From assembly GCA_035457105.1 (NCBI GenBank), contig DATIBX010000500.1, forward strand, positions 1-9,931: a DNA stretch of 9,931 nucleotides, written 5' to 3'. The notes under the pieces were generated by a model. It was not told the origin of the DNA, made no database searches, and saw nothing but the letters and a program-made list of their open reading frames with translations. The translations under genes and the position numbers were made by a program. Origin of the DNA: PSRF01 sp035457105. Its GTDB lineage: Bacteria; Acidobacteriota; Blastocatellia; Pyrinomonadales; Pyrinomonadaceae. Of this stretch, positions 1-6,196 are shown piece by piece (the first letter of the stretch is position 1; the number at the start of each line of letters is the position of its first letter).

Positions 1-9
1 GAGAGGGTG

Positions 10-57
10 CAAAGCACAAGCACAAAGACCAAAGACCAAATACCAAAGACCAAAGAC
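10..57. repeat. Tandem heptamer repeat (CAAAGAC) upstream of hisF
   Basis: Five head-to-tail heptamers lie at 23-29, 30-36, 37-43, 44-50 and 51-57. Four are CAAAGAC and the middle one is CAAATAC. A looser A/C-rich stretch with CAAAG and AAGCAC precedes them from about position 10. The array ends nine bases before the hisF ATG. An in-frame GTG at 7 would read through it and give a low-complexity Thr/Lys/Asp N-terminus, which HisF proteins do not have, so the array is best read as non-coding. Its function is unknown. It could be a slipped-strand microsatellite or part of a dispersed intergenic repeat family. Confidence 0.8.
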
Positions 58-66
58 CTAACCACC

Positions 67-837
67 ATGCTCGCTAAACGAATCATTCCCTGTCTCGATG
101 TTAAAGACGGACGTACCGTCAAGGGAATCCGTTTTGGCTCACTGGTTGACGCGGGCGATCCAGTCGAGCAGGCGAAACGGTATGATGCTGAAGGAGCCGA
201 TGAGCTCACGTTCCTTGATATCACAGCCTCATCTGACAAGCGCCAGATTGTTACTGAACTTGTACGTCGCGTTGCTGACGAAGTCTTTATCCCATTTACA
301 GTAGGTGGTGGGCTGCGATCGGTTGAAGATGTCCGAGCAGTCTTGCGCGCCGGGGCTGATAAGGTCAGTCTCAATACTGCCGCTATTGAACGTCCGGAAT
401 TGATCAAACAGTGTGCGGAAATGTTTGGTAGCCAGTGCATCGTCGTTGCCGTTGATGCGAAACGTAACGAGGCCAACAAACGTTGGGACGTATTTACTCA
501 TGGTGGTCGTAAGAATCATGGAATCGACGCTGTCGAATGGATAGTTCGCGCGCAGACTCTGGGAGCCGGCGAGATCTTGTTGACCAGTATGGACCGTGAT
601 GGGACTCGGGACGGTTATGATCTTGACTTGCTTCGAGCTGTAACAGCGGCAGTGAAAATTCCGGTAATTGCATCGGGCGGCGCAGGTAAGCTAAGCGACT
701 TTCGTGACGCGTTTCTCAAGGGCGGCGCAAGTGCGGTATTAGCGGCTTCGCTCTTTCACTTTGGCGAAGTCTCTATCAGCCGCTTGAAAGACTATTTGAC
801 GGAGAGTGATGTATTGGTTCGAACCGCAACGATATGA
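67..837 (+). CDS. hisF: Imidazole glycerol phosphate synthase cyclase subunit HisF
   Basis: HisF is the cyclase half of the cytoplasmic HisH-HisF complex. It turns PRFAR plus ammonia into imidazole glycerol phosphate and AICAR. The 256-residue product is a full-length (beta/alpha)8 barrel. It starts with the family N-terminus LAKRIIPCLDVKDGR. The two catalytic aspartates are present: D11 in CLDVKDG and D130 in VVAVDAKR. Phosphate-binding motifs VGGGLRS (79-85), TSMDRDGT (173-180) and IASGGAG (201-207) are intact. The ATG at 67 was chosen over an in-frame GTG at 7 because the extra 20 residues are encoded by heptamer repeats. No clear Shine-Dalgarno sequence precedes this ATG. The stop overlaps the hisIE start as ATGA. 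The partner hisH is not in the window and may lie upstream. Confidence 0.97.
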   Translation: MLAKRIIPCLDVKDGRTVKGIRFGSLVDAGDPVEQAKRYDAEGADELTFLDITASSDKRQIVTELVRRVADEVFIPFTVGGGLRSVEDVRAVLRAGADKVSLNTAAIERPELIKQCAEMFGSQCIVVAVDAKRNEANKRWDVFTHGGRKNHGIDAVEWIVRAQTLGAGEILLTSMDRDGTRDGYDLDLLRAVTAAVKIPVIASGGAGKLSDFRDAFLKGGASAVLAASLFHFGEVSISRLKDYLTESDVLVRTATI

Positions 838-1493
838 AAGTGAACCTCTCAGAGATTAAGTTTGACGCGGCGGGATTGATTCCGGCGGTTGTTCAGGATG
901 TGCATACCAGGGAAGTGCTTACCCTCGCCTTTATGAACAGTGAAAGCCTGTCGCTAACCCTCGAAACGGGTCAATCGTGGTTTTGGTCGCGCTCGCGGCA
1001 AAGGCTCTGGAAGAAAGGCGAGACCTCGGGCAACACACAAGAGGTGGTCGAAATCAAGGTGGATTGCGATTTTGACGCACTCGTTCTGCTTGTGAAACCT
1101 GCTGGTCCCGCTTGTCATACTGGTGCGACAAGTTGTTTTCATAATTCAACTGAAGGCGCGCGAGAAGGTTCTGAAGTAAACAGAGGTTCATCGAATACCC
1201 TTTCTGATCTATATAAGTTAATTGCGCAGCGTAAACAAGAACGACCGGATGGTTCGTACACGACCTACTTGTTCGACGAGGGACTCGACAAGATTCTGAA
1301 AAAAGTAGGTGAGGAATCAGCCGAGTCAATTATCGCTGCAAAGAATCAAGATCCTCAGCGACTCGTTAGCGAAGTTGCAGACCTGACCTTTCATCTTCTT
1401 GTTATGCTGGTTGAGAAAGGTGTTTCGCTCGATCAGATTCAAGCCGAACTGGAAAGCCGCAGCAAGAAACGACTGACGGAGAAAAATGCTTGA
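834..1493 (+). CDS. hisIE: Bifunctional phosphoribosyl-AMP cyclohydrolase / phosphoribosyl-ATP pyrophosphatase HisIE
   Basis: This fused enzyme carries out steps 2 and 3 of histidine synthesis, from PR-ATP through PR-AMP to ProFAR. The N-terminal HisI domain covers about residues 1-105. It shows WSRSRQRLWKKGETSGN (51-67), the metal-binding DCDFDA (77-82, D77, D79, D81) and GPACHTG...SCF with C94 and C101. A short polar linker (about 104-121) joins it to the C-terminal HisE domain (about 122-207), a helical pyrophosphohydrolase. HisE shows YLFDEGLDKILKKVGEE (145-161) and the acidic helix EVADLTFHLLVML (180-192). At 219 residues it has the usual length of the fusion. It overlaps hisF by 4 bases and hisN by 4 bases, so translation of the three is probably coupled. 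Confidence 0.97.
   Translation: MKVNLSEIKFDAAGLIPAVVQDVHTREVLTLAFMNSESLSLTLETGQSWFWSRSRQRLWKKGETSGNTQEVVEIKVDCDFDALVLLVKPAGPACHTGATSCFHNSTEGAREGSEVNRGSSNTLSDLYKLIAQRKQERPDGSYTTYLFDEGLDKILKKVGEESAESIIAAKNQDPQRLVSEVADLTFHLLVMLVEKGVSLDQIQAELESRSKKRLTEKNA
1478..1481 (+). promoter_or_regulatory. Ribosome binding site supporting the TTG start of hisN
   Basis: GGAG lies at 1478-1481, inside the 3' end of hisIE and eight bases before the TTG at 1490. The spacing is right for a Shine-Dalgarno site. It supports TTG at 1490 as the start of the phosphatase gene, since no ATG or GTG is available nearby in that frame. Confidence 0.6.
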
Positions 1494-2260
1494 GTACTGA
1501 TCTACTCAATTTTGCAGTTGAACTAGCGCAACAAGCGGGGGCGATTACGCTTGAATACTTCCGCCGGGATCCCGAGACCTCGACTAAGTCGGATGGCAGC
1601 TTTGTAACCATCGCTGATCGAAATGCCGAGAGTTTCATGCGAGAACAGATTCGCGCGACGTTTCCAGCAGACGGCATTCTCGGTGAAGAAGAGGGCGAGC
1701 GGATTGGCTCTTCAGGTCGCCGCTGGATTCTTGATCCGATTGACGGGACATTCGCTTTTGTTCACGGAGTCCCTTTTTACGGAGTGCTCATTGGACTCGA
1801 AGTCGACAGCAAGATGAGCCTGGGCGTGGTGAACATTCCCGCTTTGAATGAAGTGGTCTACGCCGCAACTGGAATGGGATGTTATTGGAATGGTAAGCCC
1901 ACTCGAGTTTCTGACACGGAACGGCTTAAGGATGCGCTTGTTCTTTGCACTGATTTCATGGCCTGCAAATATTACGGCTTCGAAGCGGCCACCGAGCGTC
2001 TGACGACAAGGGCGAAAACAAACAGAACCTGGGGTGATTGTTATGGTTATGTTTTAGTGGCTACGGGACGTGCCGATGTCATGCTGGATCCGGTCATGAA
2101 CCTCTGGGATTGTGCTGCGATAAAGCCAATTCTGGAAGAGGCTGGTGGTACGTTTACAGATTGGACCGGATCAGCAACCGCGAGCGGAGGTAATGCGATC
2201 GCCACCAATGGAAAGTTGTTTGATGAAGTGATGACACTCGTAACGGGCCAGGGTTCATAG
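1490..2260 (+). CDS. hisN: Inositol monophosphatase-family histidinol-phosphatase (HisN type)
   Basis: The likely role is dephosphorylation of L-histidinol phosphate to histidinol, a Mg-dependent cytoplasmic step. The 256-residue product is a complete IMPase fold. It has the metal-site glutamates in GEEEGE (65-70), motif A WILDPIDGT (79-87, D82 and D85) and motif B WDCAAIKPILEEAGG (206-220, D207). KSDGSFVTIADRNAE (33-47) and RTWGDCYGY (179-187) look like the HisN branch rather than SuhB or CysQ, and the position between hisIE and hisA agrees. Start is TTG at 1490, overlapping the hisIE stop as TTGA, with a GGAG eight bases upstream. The N-terminus from this codon matches the family. An inositol-1-phosphatase or broad sugar phosphatase is the alternative, because specificity in this family is hard to read from motifs alone. 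Confidence 0.87.
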   Translation: MSTDLLNFAVELAQQAGAITLEYFRRDPETSTKSDGSFVTIADRNAESFMREQIRATFPADGILGEEEGERIGSSGRRWILDPIDGTFAFVHGVPFYGVLIGLEVDSKMSLGVVNIPALNEVVYAATGMGCYWNGKPTRVSDTERLKDALVLCTDFMACKYYGFEAATERLTTRAKTNRTWGDCYGYVLVATGRADVMLDPVMNLWDCAAIKPILEEAGGTFTDWTGSATASGGNAIATNGKLFDEVMTLVTGQGS

Positions 2261-2994
2261 TGCGTGTAATCCCTGCTATCGATTTGCGCGACGGGAAGTG
2301 CGTGCGTCTGGCACAGGGCCAAAAATCGCTGATCACCGTTTACAGCGAAGAGCCTGTTGAAGTTGCGAGACAGTTTGTAGCTGCTGGTGCTGATTTGATC
2401 CACGTGGTCGATCTTGACGCTGCATTTGGAGAAACGACAGGCAACAATCGGAAGGTTGTCAGCGATATCTTGAGCATGGGGGCAAAGATCGAGGTCGGAG
2501 GCGGAATACGAACCGTAGCGGACGTTGAGCGGTTGGCCGAGCTCGGAGTGCATCGAGCGGTATTAGGAACCGCGGCGATTGAAACGCCTCTCATGGTCCG
2601 AGAAGTTGTTGAGCGTCATGGTGATCTAATAGCGGTTGGAATCGATGCACGTGACGGAGTTGTGATGGTGCGAGGTTGGGAGCAGCAGAGCAGCATGGCA
2701 GCAGTGGACCTGGCCAAAATCATGGTGTCATACGGCGTCGGACGAATTATCTACACGGATATCAGTCGTGATGGAATGTTGACTGGACCAAATGTCGATC
2801 AGACTGTTGCCCTGGCTCGTGCTGCAAAGGTGAAAGTTACGGCTTCGGGTGGAGTCTCTGAGCTTGATGACATCCGTCGGTTACGAGACGCAGGTGAGCC
2901 TTTAATTGACAGTGTTATTGTTGGCAAAGCTCTATATGAAGGAAGACTTAAACTTCATGAAGCAATTAAGATCAGTACAGAACCAGGAGCATAG
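2260..2994 (+). CDS. hisA: ProFAR isomerase HisA
   Basis: HisA isomerises ProFAR to PRFAR, the substrate of HisF, by an Amadori rearrangement in the cytoplasm. The 244-residue product is a (beta/alpha)8 barrel of normal length. The catalytic pair is D8 (PAIDLRDG) and D129 (GIDARDG), with T166 in IYTDISRDGM as expected. Phosphate-binding loops VGGGIRT (79-85) and TASGGVS (194-200) are present. Start is GTG at 2260, sharing one base with the hisN TAG stop. AGGGT at 2250-2254 is a weak ribosome site. A dedicated TrpF is encoded downstream, so this need not be a dual-function PriA. Its place after hisF and hisIE, rather than before hisF, differs from the common hisH-hisA-hisF order. Confidence 0.96.
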   Translation: MRVIPAIDLRDGKCVRLAQGQKSLITVYSEEPVEVARQFVAAGADLIHVVDLDAAFGETTGNNRKVVSDILSMGAKIEVGGGIRTVADVERLAELGVHRAVLGTAAIETPLMVREVVERHGDLIAVGIDARDGVVMVRGWEQQSSMAAVDLAKIMVSYGVGRIIYTDISRDGMLTGPNVDQTVALARAAKVKVTASGGVSELDDIRRLRDAGEPLIDSVIVGKALYEGRLKLHEAIKISTEPGA

Positions 2995-3050
2995 CGGCGG
3001 CAAGTAAGAGTAGCCTTTGGAGCGCTGAACTGTAGCCACGGTGAACAATT

Positions 3051-3836
3051 ATGAGCTCAAAGATTTTTGCGCCCGACATATTGAAGAACAATGTCGCGTT
3101 TGTGACAGGCGGCGGAACCGGCATTACCGGTGGAGTAGCCCGAGCCCTCGCCGAATCAGGAGCAGCCGTCGCCCTGGTCAGTAGGAAGATCGAACACCTC
3201 GAACCAGCGGCGCAGCTAATCAACCAGAATGGCGGACGGGCTTTTGCAGTTGCTGCGGACGTACGTGAAAGCAAGCAAGTCGAAGACGCAATTGCGGCCA
3301 CTGTAGATCATTTTGGCAAAATTGACGTGGTGGTGAATGGCGCAGCGGGAAACTTTCTTTGCCCGGCGAATGAACTATCGCCCAATGGATTTGGGACCGT
3401 TGTCGACATTGATCTTAAAGGTACCTTCAACGTTTGCCGGGCAGCTTTTGAACAGTTGAAAAATCATCAGGGTCAGATCCTCAACATCAGTGCGACTCTC
3501 CATTACGTAGGAACACCTTTGCAACTTCATGTCTCTGCGGCGAAAGCTGGAGTCGATGCGCTGACACGAAATTTAGCTGTCGAGTGGGGAGCTCACGGAA
3601 TTCGAGTTAATGGCATTGCTCCTGGTCCAATTGAAGATACGGAAGGAATGAAACGTCTGGTACCAGAGGTTGTGAAGGAGAAGTTGAAGAAAAGAATACC
3701 TCTTGGGAAATTTGGCAGGATTGCAGATATCGAAAGCGCCGCCGTGTTTCTTTGTTCCGACGCTGCGAGTTTTATCAACGGCGCCATACTGGTAGTGGAC
3801 GGTGGCCAATGGCTTTCAGCGAGTAGGATGCTTTAG
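3051..3836 (+). CDS. SDR-family oxidoreductase resembling 2,4-dienoyl-CoA reductase
   Basis: This is a 261-residue NAD(P)-binding Rossmann protein of the short-chain dehydrogenase family. The dinucleotide loop is TGGGTGITGG (19-28), where Thr26 takes the place of the usual third glycine. Asp70-Val71 and NGAAGNFL (96-103) follow, then NISA (145-148) and K165 in VSAAKAG. The canonical catalytic Tyr, four residues before the Lys, is Val161. That change, together with CAAGNFLCP-like, DIDxxGTFNV and APGPIxxTEG patterns, matches what I recall of the peroxisomal 2,4-dienoyl-CoA reductase (DECR2) subgroup. The likely role is NADPH-dependent reduction of an unsaturated acyl-CoA in fatty-acid breakdown. 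The exact substrate is uncertain. It stands between the his and trp blocks with gaps of 56 and 162 bases. A weak GGTGA lies before the ATG. Confidence 0.85.
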   Translation: MSSKIFAPDILKNNVAFVTGGGTGITGGVARALAESGAAVALVSRKIEHLEPAAQLINQNGGRAFAVAADVRESKQVEDAIAATVDHFGKIDVVVNGAAGNFLCPANELSPNGFGTVVDIDLKGTFNVCRAAFEQLKNHQGQILNISATLHYVGTPLQLHVSAAKAGVDALTRNLAVEWGAHGIRVNGIAPGPIEDTEGMKRLVPEVVKEKLKKRIPLGKFGRIADIESAAVFLCSDAASFINGAILVVDGGQWLSASRML

Positions 3837-3852
3837 AAAGAAGTAATGGATC

Positions 3853-3862
3853 ATTGATCAAT
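3853..3862. promoter_or_regulatory. 10-base perfect palindrome, possible operator
   Basis: ATTGATCAAT reads the same on both strands. It lies 17 bases after the SDR stop and about 137 bases before trpE. It could be an operator half-site pair for a dimeric regulator, but a palindrome of this length can occur by chance, so the call is weak. Confidence 0.25.
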
Positions 3863-3880
3863 AATTGTTTGCGAATTTTT

Positions 3881-3971
3881 CTGTGCAGCCTTTGCGTTCT
3901 CTGTGACTCCGTGGTTGTTCTTCCGGTAGCACTTCCACCACAAAGGCACAGAAGACACAAAGGTTGCACAA
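3881..3971. repeat. Imperfect 35-base inverted repeat with CACAAAG motifs
   Basis: The arms are 3881-3915 and 3937-3971, separated by a 21-base loop. By hand alignment, 27 of 35 positions pair. The right arm region repeats CACAAAG three times (3939-3945, 3956-3962, 3967-3973). A T run precedes the left arm but none follows the right arm on either strand, so it is not an intrinsic terminator. It resembles the small palindromic 'CACAGAG/CACAAAG' intergenic elements I recall being scattered in many environmental genomes. A spurious reverse-strand reading frame across it gives the typical low-complexity Thr/Glu/Arg string. A miniature mobile or REP-like element is the likeliest nature. Confidence 0.75.
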
Positions 3972-3998
3972 AGTAAGTCAATAGTCGGTTTCTAACAC

Positions 3999-5507
3999 AT
4001 GCTGGAACTTCAACCTTCATCATTTGAAGCTTTCGAACGTGAAGCGCGACAGGGAAACGTGGTCCCTGTTGTTCGTTCGGTGCTCGCGGATCTACACACT
4101 CCGGTCGGTGCGTTCATGCGTATTGCCGCCAACTCAACTCACTCATTCCTGCTCGAATCAGTCGAAGGCGGCGAGCGTATTGCGCGTTACTCGTTTCTCG
4201 GAGTTGATCCAGAAATGATTGTTCGCGGACACGGACTGCAGACGATTGTCGAGCGGAACGGCAAGGCTGAATCAATCCTGGCAGTCGCAACTGATTGGGT
4301 CCGAGAATATTTCAAGACTCGAGTGCTCGCGAGACGCTCGGGACTGGTTCCTTTTGCAGGCGGTGCCGTCGGCTACATAGGTTATGACGCCGCCGAGTGG
4401 TTTGAGCCAGCGCTGCGACAAGATAAGACCCAGGCTTTAAATGCTCCGCTCGATGCCATCTGGATGTTTTTCCGGAATGTTGTTGTGTTTGATCGAGTCA
4501 AACAGCGACTCGAAATAGTCTCGATAGTCTTGACTGAAGAGGCCGAAGGCAGTCACCAGAAATTGCAAGAGCTTTACGATCAAGCAGTCGCGCAAACGGG
4601 TGAAATCGAAAAGAAGATCTTCGAAAAAGAATTGCCGTCCAATTCTTTTCCGGTCGAGCAGAATCCCACGGAGATGGCACTTGTCTCAAATTGGACGCGA
4701 CGTGATTTTGAAGAAGGGGTCAGAAAGGTCAAGGAGTACATTGCGGCTGGCGATTGTTACCAGGCGGTCCTATCACAACGTTTTACTGTTAAGTATGAGG
4801 GCGATCCGCTACTAATTTATCGCGCGCTCCGTGCTATCAATCCTTCTCCTTATATGTTTTACCTGCGGATGGGTGATGAAACTGTTATCGGAGCTTCTCC
4901 GGAAATGCTCGTGCGTTGTCACGGCCAAAGACTCGATTACCGGCCTATCGCTGGAACTCGCAAGCGCGGTGCAACGGAAACTGAAGATTGGATGCTCAGC
5001 GAAGATCTGAAGACCGATGAGAAGGAGGTCGCCGAACATATGATGTTGGTGGACCTGGGTCGCAACGATCTTGGGCGAGTCTCAGACTATGGCTCAGTTA
5101 AGGTCGAGCAATTGATGGTCGTCGAGCGCTACTCGCACGTGCAACATCTCGAAAGTAGTTTGCGTTCGCGTCTGCGTGATGGTCTAGATCGTTTTGATGC
5201 GTTGGCATCCTGTTTCCCCGCCGGGACAGTAACAGGTGCTCCGAAGATTCGAGCGATGGAGATTATTCGCGAGCTTGAACCTGATCGTCGGGGTGTCTAT
5301 GCCGGTTGCGTTTTCTATATGGACTACGCTGATAATCTTGATTCCTGCATCGCCATCAGAACTGTCGTCATGCAACGCGGCGAGATTCTGGTTCAGGCGG
5401 GAGCCGGCATTGTCGCCGACTCGATCCCCGAACACGAGTACGCGGAAACTGTAAACAAGGCACGAGCGATGTTACGCGCAATAGAAATGGCCCAAAAGGG
5501 TTTATAA
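3999..5507 (+). CDS. trpE: Anthranilate synthase component I TrpE
   Basis: TrpE is the chorismate-binding subunit of anthranilate synthase. It makes anthranilate using ammonia supplied by TrpG, the first committed step to tryptophan. The 502-residue product is full length. The tryptophan feedback site is intact: LLES (51-54, S54) and NPSPYMF (281-287). The catalytic half shows GASPEMLVR (298-306), RPIAGTRKRGATETED (315-330), AEHMMLVDLGRNDLGR (345-360), SHVQHLESS with H383, FPAGTVTGAPK (406-416), and QAGAGIVADS followed by the EYAETVNKA segment near 480-488. Feedback inhibition by Trp is therefore expected. Start ATG follows the repeat-bearing intergenic region without a strong ribosome site. 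The next gene begins four bases after the stop. The partner trpG is two genes further on instead of adjacent. Confidence 0.97.
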   Translation: MLELQPSSFEAFEREARQGNVVPVVRSVLADLHTPVGAFMRIAANSTHSFLLESVEGGERIARYSFLGVDPEMIVRGHGLQTIVERNGKAESILAVATDWVREYFKTRVLARRSGLVPFAGGAVGYIGYDAAEWFEPALRQDKTQALNAPLDAIWMFFRNVVVFDRVKQRLEIVSIVLTEEAEGSHQKLQELYDQAVAQTGEIEKKIFEKELPSNSFPVEQNPTEMALVSNWTRRDFEEGVRKVKEYIAAGDCYQAVLSQRFTVKYEGDPLLIYRALRAINPSPYMFYLRMGDETVIGASPEMLVRCHGQRLDYRPIAGTRKRGATETEDWMLSEDLKTDEKEVAEHMMLVDLGRNDLGRVSDYGSVKVEQLMVVERYSHVQHLESSLRSRLRDGLDRFDALASCFPAGTVTGAPKIRAMEIIRELEPDRRGVYAGCVFYMDYADNLDSCIAIRTVVMQRGEILVQAGAGIVADSIPEHEYAETVNKARAMLRAIEMAQKGL

Positions 5508-5511
5508 AGCG

Positions 5512-6174
5512 ATGAGGTTATTTTTTTCTGCAATTGTACTAGTTGTATTGCCGGTTGTTCTTAACGCCCAGGCGACTCCGAATGGTCCTATCGAAGGACC
5601 ACGCAAGGCAAACGAGCGAACCAGCGCGACACCCGCTGTGCCTGCGGAACCTTTTGATGGAGTTCCGGTTGAAAAGATGGCTGGCCAGTGCGTCGGCCTC
5701 GAGACGGAGCTTGGTGTTATCGAGATCGCGATGATGCCGGAAGTTGCTCCCGAGAGTGTGAGGAACTTTCTTAACCTGGCGGCGACTGGAGCTCTCGACA
5801 CAACTACTTTCAGTCGCACTGTAAGAGATTTCGTAATTCAGGGCGGTAATCTCACCACCAGTGAAAAATGGGGTGTCGAACTATCACGACGGATGGCGAA
5901 ACGCGTTCCGGACGAGCCGGGCATCATCAAGCATGTCCGCGGAATAGTTTCCATGGCTCGGACAGAAGAGCCGAATAGTGCGACAACGCACTTCTTTCTC
6001 CTGGTCGGCGATGGACCACACCTGGATGGCAAGTTTTCTGCTTTTGGAACGGTTACGAAGGGAATAGAGATCGCAGATACGATAAATCACGCGCCGGCGA
6101 ATGGCGAAAAACCAGACAAGCCCGTGAGAATCAATAAGGCCGTGGTTGCCCCCTGTAAGAAGGTGAGTCCGTAA
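5512..6174 (+). CDS. Exported cyclophilin-type peptidyl-prolyl cis-trans isomerase
   Basis: The 220-residue product starts with a signal peptide: MR, a hydrophobic core (3-17) and a probable cleavage after LNA (19). A Pro/Ala-rich linker runs to about residue 58. The cyclophilin domain (about 60-215) follows. It has TTFSRTVRDFVIQGG (98-112, with R102, F107 and Q110 matching CypA R55, F60, Q63), GIVSMAR (144-150), an FF pair at 161-162 and LDGKFSAFGTV (171-181). The usual Gln of SQFF is His160, and the position of CypA Trp121 is His170, so weak cyclosporin binding is expected. Prolyl isomerase activity in the periplasm is likely. It lies four bases after trpE and 22 before the lipoprotein gene, so it is probably co-transcribed with the trp genes. 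No role in Trp synthesis is apparent. Confidence 0.9.
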   Translation: MRLFFSAIVLVVLPVVLNAQATPNGPIEGPRKANERTSATPAVPAEPFDGVPVEKMAGQCVGLETELGVIEIAMMPEVAPESVRNFLNLAATGALDTTTFSRTVRDFVIQGGNLTTSEKWGVELSRRMAKRVPDEPGIIKHVRGIVSMARTEEPNSATTHFFLLVGDGPHLDGKFSAFGTVTKGIEIADTINHAPANGEKPDKPVRINKAVVAPCKKVSP

Positions 6175-6181
6175 TAGCTAG

Positions 6182-6189
6182 AAAGAAGG
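6182..6189 (+). promoter_or_regulatory. Strong ribosome binding site deciding the ankyrin lipoprotein start
   Basis: AAAGAAGG at 6182-6189 is a good Shine-Dalgarno sequence. It ends one base before a TTG at 6191 but seven bases before the in-frame TTG at 6197. The second spacing is the workable one, so translation most likely begins at 6197 and the protein is two residues shorter than the longest reading. Confidence 0.65.
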
Positions 6190-6196
6190 TTTGACC

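Larger units (their letters stand above)
3837..3998. other. Intergenic region between the SDR gene and trpE
   Basis: This is the largest non-coding stretch in the window (162 bases) and the natural place for a trpE promoter. It holds a perfect 10-base palindrome ATTGATCAAT at 3853-3862 and the long inverted repeat at 3881-3971. I could not identify a convincing -35/-10 pair. I see no leader peptide with clustered Trp codons, no T-box-like element and no stem followed by a T run. No strong Shine-Dalgarno sequence stands before the trpE ATG. Confidence 0.6.

Noticed and set aside
7..66. N-terminal extension of HisF from GTG at 7
   Set aside because: The extra 20 residues come from tandem heptamers and do not occur in HisF; the family N-terminus begins at ATG 67.
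3846..3857. Short leader peptide ATG-GAT-CAT-TGA after a purine-rich stretch
   Set aside because: It has three codons and no Trp codon, so it cannot act as a trp attenuator leader; probably chance.
3881..3971. Intrinsic terminator after the SDR gene
   Set aside because: The stem is long and interrupted, and no T run follows it on either strand.
3775..4023. Reverse-strand 82-residue reading frame across the SDR-trpE gap
   Set aside because: It is a translation of the inverted repeat with low-complexity Cys/Leu and Thr/Glu/Arg strings, overlaps two real genes, and has no recognisable domain.
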